Shown piece by piece: positions 11,522 to 24,637 of a DNA stretch of 64,000 bases. Every line of letters begins with the position of its first letter. The first letter of the stretch is position 1. Under the pieces are notes generated by a model. The model was not told where the DNA came from and did no database searches. It saw nothing but the letters and a program-made list of their open reading frames with translations. The stretch comes from Hofstenia miamia. Its lineage: Eukaryota; Xenacoelomorpha; Acoela. The translations under genes and the position numbers were made by a program. Location of the stretch: assembly GCA_004352715.1 (NCBI GenBank), contig SCFE01000090.1, positions 683,196-747,195 of the forward strand, given 5' to 3'.

Positions 11522-12823
11522 TTCTATATATACATATGTCAGGGGTGATTTGTTATATGTAGTGCAGGCGAAAGACTTAATAAAAGATGATATTCGAAAA
11601 TTTGTCTGAAATTTAATCCACTTAGTACCGCTATAAAGGAAATCATTATTACTCTTATTTATAGTTAGGTACCTAATAGTATGGAATTCAAATAGTCATT
11701 CAAATATTAATATAAATACACTTTGTAAGAAAGAATGGAAAGGCTAGCCTCCTTCTTAAGATAAAATTTTTAATTGGGAGGATTGGGCTTCCTTTCACGA
11801 GATAAGAATGTGTCATTTATTAGGATTCTCTAAGACCAATACTTTATTATTCGCAGTACCATTTAATCCATTTGAATCCCGTTGAATTAGGTTCCAGTTC
11901 ATCTTAGAGAGAGACACGAGCTGGGCTGAAACGCACTAGGCAGGGCCCAAGATTTATTAAATTACGGACAAAAACGGGCCGAATAAAATATATTATCACA
12001 CGCTTGTAAATATACATTTCTGAAATCTCAATAGAAACACCTATCCAATTTTGTGCATTGAAGATATATTCCACCCAAGCAACTTCTGCTCAGTCAAAAA
12101 GAGATTTTAGTCAAATTGGACTTATTGTTACATCCAAAAATTAATGTGTAAAAATAGATCAATACATTTTGACTGGCTGAAAATGGGCTACAAAAATTCC
12201 AACACGGGCCGAAAACGGGCTTGAAATAATAGCTGACGGGCCGAGCCTGAAAATTTAGAATTTGCAAGGCTATGATTCGTTCGGTCATTATGTATGCATC
12301 ACCTACTTGGCTTGCAAATTTTTCTAACAACCAACGTTGTACGCGTTGAATTTACTATATCAAAGGCTGAAGGAATAGGCTAATCATTATCATCTAAAAT
12401 CTCTTGCCTATTAGTTTCTTTCTCTATCTCTCTGATTGTCTGTTTTTCAATAGACTCCTAAACTGTTTGATTTTATTTCACTTTATCAACCCGGACGTAG
12501 TGGCCTGAGATCATCTGCTTGCTTGCTTTTTCAAGAGTTCTGAATATTTTTCAAACAGATAATTTTTTTAGCAAATTTTGTGCATTTGAATACAATAAAT
12601 TTATTTGAAGAACCAGAAATTGTGTCTTCTAAGCTCAGAATCTTGTTTCTTACAAAATTCAGATCATTATATCGGGATGGATATAAGGGTTCCTACTTTG
12701 GCATTGCTGCAATTTTTCAAAGTTTTCGTCCTTTTGCATATTATTAATTGTAGCTTATAGTGTTTTGTTATATATCTTTTTTGTAATGCTTTAATAATCT
12801 GTCTCTAAATAAATAAATAAATA

Positions 12824-12870
<47 letters not shown>

Positions 12871-15800
12871 TTGAGTTGAGTATATTTCGAATAGTTTTAA
12901 ATTTTGTTAGATTTGTAAGTGTGTGCTATGATTGGCTAAACTATTGGAAAATTTCTACTTAGCTTGTTGCAAACATTACATAATAACGCCGCGATGGCCA
13001 GTTAACTGAACTGAATAATCTGGTCTATTGTAATAACGAGATCAGTTACAAAAAATAGAAACTCAAAAGAGTTCGCATTACTAACGAAACAGTTTTTAAA
13101 GATATTGAGGATATCAAGTACCGAGGTATAATTAAATGAATGTTCAAAACAAGGTTTTATACATTGGTGATGTGTGGACAAAGACACTACCAGCGGTCTA
13201 AAGGATTTACATGATAATGCTCGTGAATAATGACAACTATTTACTATCTTCAAGTTCACTTCACTAAATATAGTAAAATTGTATACGAAAGATATAAGCT
13301 TAGGAAAGCATAAATTTGCTCATTTTGGGCAACAAACACCACAAGAAAAATTCAAATGCAGGCTCAATGATATTTTAAGTATTGTCAAATATCAGTGTAT
13401 TATTGATACAAACCTTTAAACTATGACATTAATAGTTTTAACGAATGAAATGTTGCAAGTTTTATGAATTGAAGGTATAAGTCTGGTGATATAATTTACA
13501 ACCTTAGTCTCATAAATTTAATATGAAATAAGAGCAACCGGTGCCAATATAACCTACTCTCCTCCCCAACATAGCTTCACAGATTCCAGACGTCACACTT
13601 AGAAGGAATAATAATGAAATCAATTGAAAATTAATTGAAATTAATTGGGCAAGTAATTTCACACATAAACTATACGTCTATAGATCCAAAACAATCAACT
13701 CGATACTTAAAGGAATTCATTCAGATCCATTTTTTAAAATAATATAATATATTTTGACTACCAAATTTTGATAAAAAGAAAACAAACAAATACGAGGGAA
13801 AGCACTATTTCCTTGGTAGAGTGTACTAAATTTTCTTTAGAGAACTTCCCTCAGTATGAAATTATAAATACAAAACGTGTTTATTATGTTTTAAATATTA
13901 ATTAATAAGCGAATTTTATAAGGAAAAAATTGTAAGGCACGAAATTGATTGTTTGAGCAATTTATATTTAAAAATAGCTAATGTGATTTTAAATTAATAG
14001 AGAAAATGGAAAAAACTGTTTCACAATGCTTTGTTTTAATTTGGAATACATTAACGCATTTCGAAAGAGATTACTAAACAAATTGTCATTATTTTGAATT
14101 ATGAATTCTGAAAGAAAACATTCGCCAATGAGAAAGTGCTCACGTCACACGAGGTGTAAATATTTCTAATTAAGAAATACGACTTAATTAACAGCTTTTA
14201 TCAACCATCTCCAAATTTAATAAACATTTCTTAACACTTAAATAGATGCCAGTCCTAGATAATTTGGGAACAAAATGTCCTTAAATTAGCAATTTGTTCT
14301 GGTTTCCCTTGAAGGAACAATACAAATTCTTCACAATTCCGTTAATATTTTATTTCGAATGCGCGTTAACTCTTCTTCAAAATTGGAAATTATATCATTT
14401 CCTGCAAATGCAGTCTGCAGACAACTTATATTTAAGCAACAAATGTAAACGGAAATCTAGAATACATAGGTTATCTTGTAATATATAAATATATTACCAT
14501 AAATAACAACACTATAGACAATGATATCCAAACAGATTATGTGTGCATGTAGATAATAGATTTTCAATATTCCCTACCATTTTTTTTTAAATTTAACCTA
14601 AGCATGTGAAAACCTATAATTTATCAAAATTATGAGCTTGCCAGTTTGCCAGCACTGAGAAACAGGCTTTCCCTGTTCATATATTAGATATATTTAGTAC
14701 GTTGTAGAGGAGTTTGTAATAAGTGCAAAATGCATTGTTTGCATAGAAACTATTTTTAAAACACCACATATTATTTAAAAGACTCCAATATAAAACTAGA
14801 AAATGTATTAGACCAGTTTATAATCTTGTTCTATATCAACAACAAGAAACCTTCATATAAATAGAAATCGTTTTACAGCAACACTTAACTTGGAATCCAA
14901 TTGAGCAAATTTTACGTAGGCATAACTTTATATCCCAAAAACAAAAATCTAAGAACATGCTAGCATGAACAAAATATCTTACTAAATTTCTAAGGCCAAA
15001 TGCTTTAAATTAGTGCATTTCTATATTTGGAAATACTATTCTTTTTTTAAGTAAACACTACAGCGTTGAGATGTATGCTGAAATTTATTTGCAAGCAAAG
15101 ACCTCTAAAATTCCTTTTAAACGTAAGACTTAAATTTTTTAGGCCACTGGGATGTTAAGAAAAGTTTGAAAATATGTATTTTTCACATTTAATTTTTTAA
15201 TGCTACTGAAAATCTGAACAAGTTTTCAATATTCCAAGCCCAGTTATATTTTGCTTCAAATACTTGGGTTGCTTTGCATATAATATAATATCTTTAACAA
15301 CATTAACAGCATTTTTTCTAGGCATCTATATCAGTCGCATTGAAGAGATTGATTCGGATGTACTTATCTGTCTTTTTTAACAGGTAAAATTTTACATTGT
15401 ACATCTATATTTAGAAATTGAAGTATCTACATTTTGCTCATGTTTATTTTGAGTACTAATTCTATATATTTTGATTCTTTATCTATCAACAAAATTGGTT
15501 CACCACTTGACAGATAAGGTGCCAACTTGAAAACGAACATTCATTGGACAGCTGGCTTACAGAAATATTTTCTCAAACTTTACTCCTTTCTATTTAATTA
15601 ATAAACAAATGCTTGATTGAGAACCATATTTTTGGAAATATAAGGAATTTTGTATTTATTTCGAACGCATATACAAGTTCAGATAAAGGGCAGACGAAGT
15701 CGAACGCTTGTTAGTCAGACACATAATTTCAAGCACACGTACATGTACAGATGCCTATATTTCAATCCAAATACTTATGGCACGTATGAATATGTGTACA

Positions 15801-16433
15801 TCGACTTTCTATTAGAGTGAACACATAATTTTTTCAAGTTGCATTTATAAATTGTTATTAAAACATTTAATAAGGGTGTTGGAAGAATCGAATTTCTGTG
15901 TGATAAATTAATCGCGTAGTAATCATTATTCGAGGCTAAACCACTCGATTTCTTATTAAATGAATTTTAAACTATGCCGTTTCCACAGTAATACTTCACA
16001 GTCAATAAAATAATGCATCAACTAAAGAGAGAGTCTCATCTGATGGAGAGAACCTCTACTAGACAATCTTTTTCTCCGAGTTGTTTTTCAACAATTGAAA
16101 AATCAATTGTTGTTAGTTCCTAGAATTTTACAAAATTTCTTAAAATCGAAATCGAATTGAAATCGCACGGCTAGTGAAATGCGTTTGTATCCTAATCCAT
16201 TCGAATAGACTCATCAATGACCGAGATATTGCAAAGAGTGTGTCATTTTAAGCTCTTTAGTTTTTGAAGGACACAGAACTTGAACTGTTTTCTTGAAACA
16301 GACGTTAAATAGCCAAAAGCAAAAGTACATTGTTAATGGAGAAAATCAAGAGTCTTTGTTTGTTCAAGAAAATGATTCTGCTGTTAATGATTTCAAACAG
16401 GCACAATCATATTACTCTATGTGCGATAGCTGA
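11522..16433. other. AT-rich non-coding DNA with minor repeats
   Basis: I see no gene in nearly 5 kb. Short G/C islets repeat the word CGGGCCGA at about 11975, 12207 and 12238, probably decayed repeat sequence. A tail-like (AAAT)n stretch at about 12806-12825 runs into (TA)n and resembles the 3' end of a non-LTR retrotransposon, but no coding remnant precedes it. Confidence 0.5.
12829..12868. repeat. (TA)n microsatellite after an (AAAT)n tail
   Basis: About 40 bases of pure TA preceded by four AAAT units. The AAAT tail is compatible with a non-LTR retrotransposon 3' end, but that reading is only a suggestion. Confidence 0.92.
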
Positions 16434-16595
16434 AATCAGCCGCTAATAAAGTCAATTTCCACAGCCTCATTGCCTTGTATCGGTGATGTGGACCTATTAG
16501 ACCGAATGATTGCTCTCAACCCTTATTTCAACTATAAAACACAGAAGTGGGGTATACGCGTAATCATTTATGTTTTCTAACTATCTGCGTTAAAT
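16434..16595 (+). pseudogene. Probable piggyBac transposase fragment
   Basis: One open block on the plus strand reads ...SLPCIGDVDLLDRMIALNP, then NYKTQKWGIRVIIYVF before a stop, then LSALN in the same frame. In piggyBac (PGBD, DDE_Tnp_1_7) transposases the last catalytic region has the form GGVDLLDRM...KTRKW..R.F...DLALVNS. The match in order and spacing (VDLLDRM, then about 12 residues, then KW, then the hydrophobic helix) supports a relic of that part only. The Asp in DVDLLD would be the equivalent catalytic position. No TTAA-flanked ends or upstream nuclease motifs were found. Short and diverged, so moderate confidence. Confidence 0.45.
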
Positions 16596-16599
16596 TATG

Positions 16600-19500
16600 G
16601 TTTTAATGGGGAAAGCTTGTCTGGGTTTTTAAGATTTTGTTGTGCTTTGCCAACGGATTCCCAAGAAAAATTATGGTTGAACATCTTTGCCAGGAATCTG
16701 AGTGCACAAGAAATACTTTTTTTGCAGATCATTTGATTAAATTTGGTCAAATTTCTTTGATAATCGTGTTGAACAATTATATATATTTATGTAAGTTATT
16801 TTTATAATCTAAATGTGTTTCAGTTCTTAATAATTTATTTTTCAACTAAAAATAGAAGAGCATTACTTATAAAAAATAATGGGTTAGTCCGCATCTGAAA
16901 TTCAGCTCATGCATGTTCCAATGGCGCATTTTTTAGAATAACTGTTTATTACATCATTTTAGCACAATAATTAATTGCAAACAATTTCTGACATTTGTAT
17001 TTTCAAGACATCATTCTTCAAAACAATGCAACGATTTTTTCGACATCTCTATAAGTTCTCGTTAATTGTTTATCTTGACAATAGTACATTTGATATATCC
17101 TCAGTAACCTATGCGACTTGTTTTTAAAGTTTTTTTACCTAAACTTTTTCAAAAATGGCATAGGTTAAGACACACATTTCAAACATTTTGTAGAAATCTT
17201 TTGGTATTCAGCACAATGTAAGTATATACATTCAAAGCATCGTCAAATTCCAATGAGTGTACATAATTTTTAAAAAATTGCTGAAAGAGTCTTAAATAGT
17301 CCTCTTAGTTACTTCATTTCCAAATAAAGAACAAGTTAAATTTAAAATGTTTATCCATTTAAATTAATAGGGTTTATAAATTTTAATAATTTGATGCTTC
17401 TTTGAACACTTTATTTGTATTTCTTTGCATAAATAATAAATTAACTTCAAATTCACTTATAATTTTCGTAATGATATTAGCATGAGTAAGATATATTGCT
17501 GAATACAGTGCTCTCGCCTTAATGCATTAAATTTGAATTTTTCTATGCCCATCAAGTTGATCTGTTTTATAAAAATCAATTTAAGGAACTCATAGCGTAG
17601 TAAATGAATGACTAGACAAGAACAAGTCTCGATTGTTATTCAAAAAATGAACAAAAACGAGTAAAATCTCAAAGGTATTTGAGTTATGAGTTAGGATTGA
17701 CTTTTATTCGCATGAGAGATGAATGGCCTTCCTCCATTCAAGTGCTAAACCAAGAAAGCTTTGTGAATCTCAAGAAAGCAAATTCATAAGCATAATTGAA
17801 CTACCTCTTCCTTAGCAATTCTATTTACATGACTAAATAGGTAACAACTTACAATCATTACAATTCCTTGATTGACAATGAGGTTCTCCGTTGTGATCAT
17901 AAATGTAAGTGTGTATAAATTGGGAAACATTTACTCTTTGCAGAAAATCAAATAATTAGTTGATTTGGCACTTAAAATGAAAACATTTTCAAGTATACAT
18001 CATAAAACTTATTCTATTAAAACATTAATTTATCTTTAAAATTAAGGATGAAAGCAAGTTAAAATCTCATTTTAAGATAAAACACAAATTATAACTAATG
18101 TATAAATTGAATCAAAATATATGTGGAAAATTGCAATGAAATGATATCAAAAAGGAGAATTCAGTTTTATATCTAAGCAATTGCAAATGAAAATGCAATA
18201 AAGTAAAGCATATTATTGCCTAACTTTGCTTGTCATCAATAATATCCAATTCAGATAGTCTTTGGAACATATAGCCTTGGCCACTAATCTAAAAAATTGA
18301 AAAAGTATGAAGGGACATTGTCTGAGCCCATTGAATCAAATTTCAACACATTCTAATTGTCTGCCAAATTAACATATTTGGAAATATTCTTTGAATGATA
18401 AGACGTCAAAATGTCTGCATTCTATATGAATAATGCGGCTTTTGTGTTATTGGAATTTTAAATTACATTCTAACACCTTGAATTTATTGGGTTTTGTTCT
18501 AGTAATTTGAATGTAAATTGATAACACCAGAATTTGTTTATAATTGAATTAATTTCTTCTAAATTTTTATTTGGCACAGCTAGCATCTGGTCTATGACAG
18601 TTGGCAAATCCTTTCAACAATGCTAATCAAAGTGCGATCTTCGCAAGAGACAACGTCAAACATACCAAAACATGATTAACTTAACCGTTAGGGCTAAAAA
18701 TGAAATTGCATATAGCTTATACTACTTCGACTATTTTGCTGTAGTATCAGAAGCGTTGTTTTACCCTATATTCATGCCTAGTTTTACCTAACGGTAAATT
18801 CACATACATTGTCATGGACAAGTATTCGCAGAGTAGATCTAACATCATATTTTGACAATCTCGATATTTTTGCCAAAATTTATTAAGGATCTTACAATTG
18901 CTACTGATGAAGTTGCAACAGAAAGAAGTTGCGACATTGCAATCTGAATATCTGCTTCGAATTTGATTACTGTACATGAAATGTCATTTTTGAATCAAAT
19001 GATCTAAAACCCAATCACAAGAACTCAGAATGTCAATTAACTAAAACATCAAATTATTTGGAAGAATTTCTGTAAAGTGTGAAGGATGTATTTGGTATTA
19101 GGTCTGGGAAATTGAGTAGGGCCTGAGCTTGTATTGGAAACAGAATTATAAAACAAGGTTTTATAAATTTGATGTTTGAACATAACTAGTATACATTCCG
19201 ATTTCACATGAAAAAGAAATGCTTGGTTTTGCTAAGGCTAATCAAAATTTTGTATTTTAATAATGGCTAGGTCAGTTGTATTCTTTGATCTAATCTTTTC
19301 GATATTGAAAAAACTGAAAAGCACATTTTCTTAAGGTAATGTATTCCTAATAGTGCTGGCGATAACATGTCTGAATGCACTTGTATTGCTGGATAACCTT
19401 GTTCTGCTAATTGGTGAAGTGATGAAGTGAATACAAATGGTTAGCGTCCTATTCTAATTAGAAAAAGCTATTTCTTATTTTTAAGCTAATAAGTAGAAAT

Positions 19501-20320
19501 TCCAAAGATCATCAGGTCTGCTATGATAACGTTCTGCTTTGACTGCAAAACACTTCATTGCATCATCTATAACTACCTAAATTCATCAAACCCATTCAAA
19601 CCAACCTTAAAGCTCAATAACTAAATCTAAGAAATCAAGTGTATGTTGGAAGAGTTAAATTCTTCACTTTAACCTAATCAATTTACTGTACATTGGCTAC
19701 CAATACTAACGACAGCAGTAACCGAAGTGTTTCCATAATTTTAGAAACCATATAGCATATTGCTTCACTTTGCTGGGATCTTCCATCCCCAGTTGAAGCC
19801 AATATCAATCATAGAAGGAGATTAGATTTTAATGGTGTTCAATGTTTGAACAGTTTGATAATAGTCATGCTTGTTTAGTAATAATGCTTCAAGTAAGGTA
19901 CTGTCGTGACTTCTCAAATATAATAGACTTTTGATAGTGTGTTAAAATGAGAATTTGTGAATTTAGAAATAAGTTTTATTGGGATCTTATGTTGCTTTTT
20001 ATATTAGAAAAGAGTCTCATTGAAATAAGCTTTTACCAAATTGTTTAGTTCTAATAAAAAGAGTGTTATACAATGAAACTATAAATAATAATGAAGTGGA
20101 ATAGGATACCCATCAATTCACCTCCAAAGACAGTGTGAAAGCCAGAAATCCTTAATTAAAAGAATGTGTAATTCATCTTAACACACATAACTCAAAGCTT
20201 TGAAATACAAGGCAAATAGACTTTCAGAGTTAATTAGCAAATTCACCAGACAAATTTGAAATACTGAAGTATATTCATTAAGAGTTTTTATTATTTGAAA
20301 AAATATCCCATACTACACAT
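16600..20320. other. AT-rich non-coding DNA
   Basis: I see no gene, RNA or transposon end here. Open frames (for example 18747-18977, minus) have no family motif and typical background composition. Confidence 0.5.
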
Positions 20321-20329
20321 CACCTTCTT

Positions 20330-21228
20330 GTCTCAATCTAAGTTGCCCACGATCTTCAACTGGCTCAAGTCACAGTCAAGTTCAGGGCGGTTGTGAAAGG
20401 AACTACATTTATATTTACTGCGCTATTCAATGGCCATCAAATGATGTCTTAGGTTAATTTATGCTTAATGCGTTCCATTTGACAGACCATTGTAACATGT
20501 ATCAAGAAGCAAATACTGCTGTTTCTAAAATGTCATTGGTACTACTGGAAAATTGAATGTTGGGTAACAGAAGATGGGGTCTTTGTAAACAAATCACAGA
20601 GTAGAACGCTAGGTATACCATAATCTTGGCAAATCTTCACCACTAAGAGTGGACAGCCGGTATATCATTGACATCACTAGCGACCCCTTCAAAGCAGAAT
20701 GTTAATTCTCATCAACACCTTGAAATCAAAGCGGTAGCTGCTACATCGAGTGTTGCATCTCTTCTAGTTTTCATCAGTACAGCAAAGCTATCTCAACCGG
20801 GGACATCAAACATTGGCCCACAAATTATCTCAATGGATTAATGCGCAGTCTGTCGCACTTCCCTATAAGGCGAATTCAGGTCTCTGGTATCAGTAAACTA
20901 AAATGTCCTTGCTTTTATGTGTCACCACTGGCGGATGCCGCTGAATTCAACGCAAGATAACTCAGACGAGTACCTTAATGATCCTTACCACCTCCACATG
21001 TACAAAGTTGTAGTTCTATTCACTTTGTTGCTTAACGTCACTGTATGTTCGAGAATTCTTTACGGTGACAAAAGATTGCATATGGAGCATGGTGAGTTGC
21101 CTAATATCCCACAAGTGGAGATCTCATTGCAGAACAAATTAAACGAATCTGTGAAACAAATATGCAACTTTCAGCACATTAGCAAATCTTTAACTAATAA
21201 AGCTCTCTATGACAGGCAAATTCAATGA
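20330..21228. other. Unassigned GC-richer island, possibly decayed coding sequence
   Basis: Base composition is visibly less A/T-rich than the flanks. The plus strand has an open frame at 20917-21228 with a hydrophobic stretch (VVVLFTLLLNVTVC). Another plus frame gives WPTNYLNGLMRSLSHFPIRR and KLKCPCFYVSPLADAAEFN across about 20820-20950. The minus strand at about 20690-20550 gives CPLLVVKICQDYGIPSVLLC before a stop, faintly recalling an integrase core. None is decisive and the strands conflict. It may be an old retroelement or a host exon. Confidence 0.25.
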
Positions 21229-21365
21229 AAACAGAACAGCAATATTTTACTGTGCTCTTTTTCCGTTCATATTTTACTATACAAATATCTAATTGATATT
21301 TCGCATAAAATCCTACATATTTGACAGGCCATGCTCCTCAAATGTTCCATACAGGATTAACTATG

Positions 21366-21391
21366 TATATATATATATATATATATATATA
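21366..21391. repeat. (TA)n microsatellite
   Basis: A pure TA run of about 26 bases in non-coding background. Confidence 0.92.
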
Positions 21392-24300
21392 GATAATATG
21401 AAGGCATTCAATACAAAATCTTATATAGATATTAAGATCGTGTCTCAAACATGTAATTTCATATCCTCATACAATGGTTCTAGAATTTGTATGTTGTCAC
21501 CCACGGTGATTATACCGTCAACTTTCGGCTAATTTCTCCCTGATGGATTGAATTCATCAATGTAAATATCACATATCTCTGAATCTCTTGAGAAATAATT
21601 TCAGCTAATTCAAAATTTAATTTTCTCTAGCATAGAAGAAGAGGTTGCAGCTCGATTATCAAAGATGTAAATAGAAAACTCTTCAAGATCAAAGAATTAA
21701 AAAGTCTAAGAGCAAACATTCATATGTGCAATCAAATATTTCCTATTTCCTAGTTGTACTCGGAACACCTTCATAATAATTGTGTTAAGTTTACCCGAGT
21801 CACTCATAATAATGGTTGCTTGTTATACTCATCATCGTATATTTCTTATCACGGATATTCACAATTATTTACTCCCACTTATTTTTTCTAGAATTTGTAC
21901 CAAATTTAGCACTTGTGTATTTCTTTGTTGTATATACATATACATATCCATATATAAAGTTTTGTATAAAGTTTCATACTTAAACAGGAAGAAATATTAT
22001 AAAAACCACAAATCGGAAAAATATGGATTTTATGCTAATTTAAACTAATGTTAACCATATGTTGACAGTTAGTATGGAGGCAGCAATATTTTTGACCAAT
22101 AATTAGAAACGCTTAATGCAAATACATGTTATATTGGAGATACTGATATTAAGTTGATTTTCCTCTTAACAATTCATTTCATCAAAACATTATGGGAGTT
22201 TCCCAAGAATATTCAGCCTCATCTGTGACAACCTAGTCACTGTTTTTAAGAAGATTAATGGATATCTGTTCTGCTGAAAAGCAGAATTCCTAAGTATGAG
22301 TCAGCTTAGGATTATCTTTTGAAAATTTAAGAGGAGGTTTAATGGATATCATTGACCATTCCCTGCACCTCAATTTTTAGCTTCAGGAAAATTTCCACGC
22401 ACATTAAATCGTTTCAGTTTTTTTATCGACGTTGAGTAGTTATTGATAGTGATCATCTGCTTTTTGTAAGGCTTAATGAACAAAAAATAAATCAAGTGTA
22501 ATGTTCTTAAATACCAAGCAACTACAAATAACCACATTTGAGAGTTCTAACTGAAAACTAGGTAACTATATACTATTGTCAAATGAAATTGAAACAAAAT
22601 TTTATGAGAGTCAAGCTCGATGCGTTTTTAAATATATAATTGTGGATGTACATCTATAATGTAAGTGCTAGAAATATTAATGAAAAGCAGTAACTATATA
22701 AAATTTATATACACTATATGAATAATAAATAACTTACATTTCACTAAGTCTGCTAGGTAAGAGATAAAGACGTAGTACTTAAGTCAATGCAATAGTTTGA
22801 TGCCTCTCGAAGTAGCTATTGGATAAAGCAATTGAAGTACTATCTGTCAAAATTACGCTACGTGCAGTATAATAATTTAGAAGCAGAATAGATTATTTTC
22901 TGTAATTTCAACAGTCATATAAAAATTACTTTACACCGACAAACTTTCCACTACTGGTAATAGACCAATTATCTACTTATCTTATCTGAGAAGATGTTTT
23001 TATTCTAATGGTCATTAATTATTTGCAAATTATTGTCTGTCTAGAAAGTGCTGAGTTTTGAAAATAATCAAATAATAGTTTATTTACACATTAGTTGTAT
23101 ATACTTATCAATTTATAATTTCATAAACGTTTCCAATTTGCAATTGTATTTTTATTTGCATTATTAAGGTTTGCTTGAATCCTACTCGATCTGTAACGTT
23201 ATTGGTTATTTCCTTGTATTCGCTACTAGGTTGCGATCAGTGTGTTGTGCTGCATTTAAATTTTCGTTTATTCGGTAATCGTCTATTATGAAAATTTTTT
23301 TCGTGTAGGTATTTCGTGTTTTCGTGTATTTTGCTTGATCCATATCAAGAAAGAATACATATTGAGATTATCTTCCATTTTGTAAATTAGAATATGTATA
23401 GACAAACTGCAAGAGAATTGTAGCACGGTACATAAGCTATTTTTACCAATTTTTCAAAATTTTCTGGCTTAAGTCAATTCATCCTGTTGCCGGGATCGGG
23501 GATCGGAGACCAGATAATGATCACAGTTTTTCAACATATCCAGACTGGTAGCTATTGAAAGAAATATCAATCAATTAAATTTTTACAAGTATCTCACAAT
23601 TTCAAAATAGCGAATTTTGGGATTGCATATTTCAGTGGAATTGGTACTAACATAGAAATGGAGTAGTACATCAAAAAAGTGAGACTATGGATTTAAAAAT
23701 AAGAACGGAAAATATTTATGTAATGTATCAGTCAGTAATCGGACACATGAATTCTAGTTTTCTCAGACGTCCTTATACATTTCTGAATATGATAAATATC
23801 TTAATGACATTGCCCCATATTTTCTAAAATCTCGCTCATTATATTTAAATAAAATAGAATAGAATTTCTTACGAAGTGTAGTACATTTGCATAACTAAAA
23901 TGAAGGAATTAAGCGCCAATAACAGTGTTTAGGCTAAGGGGAATCTTTCAAAATGTCTTTTCATCTTCGACAGTTGATTTGCAATCTCTGAAAATTTCAA
24001 ACATAAATGTTATTTAAGAGTAGATGTTAAATCTTGGAATAAACACGATTTATAGTAAATGAAAACATTGATATAACCGTTTATCAATGCCAATGGCAAA
24101 TCTTTTATTAATAATTCATTATTTGCTAGATCATTGATTTTCTTAGTCGTCATTAAAATATTTATGAAAAATCAAAAATGAAATATGAATGCTCACTTCA
24201 CCTGAAAAACCAAATAGAAATGAATGATAGTCAGTACATGTAAGTAATAAAATTTAAATTGATAAAGGAGGCTTAAGCCAAATAGATAATTCATACATTA

Positions 24301-24596
24301 CTAATTACAGTCTGTTTACAATACATCTTTTAAATATATAGTTGTTTAGACATGCGTCTGTATCCAAGAATTTCTAAATACACATGAATAAAATAAAATT
24401 GACACAAAATGTGGACAAAACGGTTCGTAGCTCTAAATTCTCTCTAGGTATTTAGTGTTAATAATATCACATCGAAGCATCTAGCAAAGTATATGCGGTT
24501 TTTTTATTTATATTTTATGAAAGAAAAACGGGTATCTGTCTAAATAATTACGTTGCTTGGCAATCAAACATTTTCCAGACATCCTTTAAGGCGGTA

Positions 24597-24600
<4 letters not shown>
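21392..24600. other. AT-rich non-coding DNA
   Basis: No gene or transposon end was recognised. Short open frames have no recognisable domain. Confidence 0.5.

Positions 24601-24629
<29 letters not shown>
24601..24629. repeat. (TA)n microsatellite
   Basis: About 29 bases of TA followed by a short (TATG)n transition. Confidence 0.93.

Positions 24630-24637
<8 letters not shown>

Noticed and set aside
12800-12830. (AAAT)n tail as proof of a LINE insertion
   Set aside because: No RT or other coding remnant precedes it; simple A/T repeats are common here.
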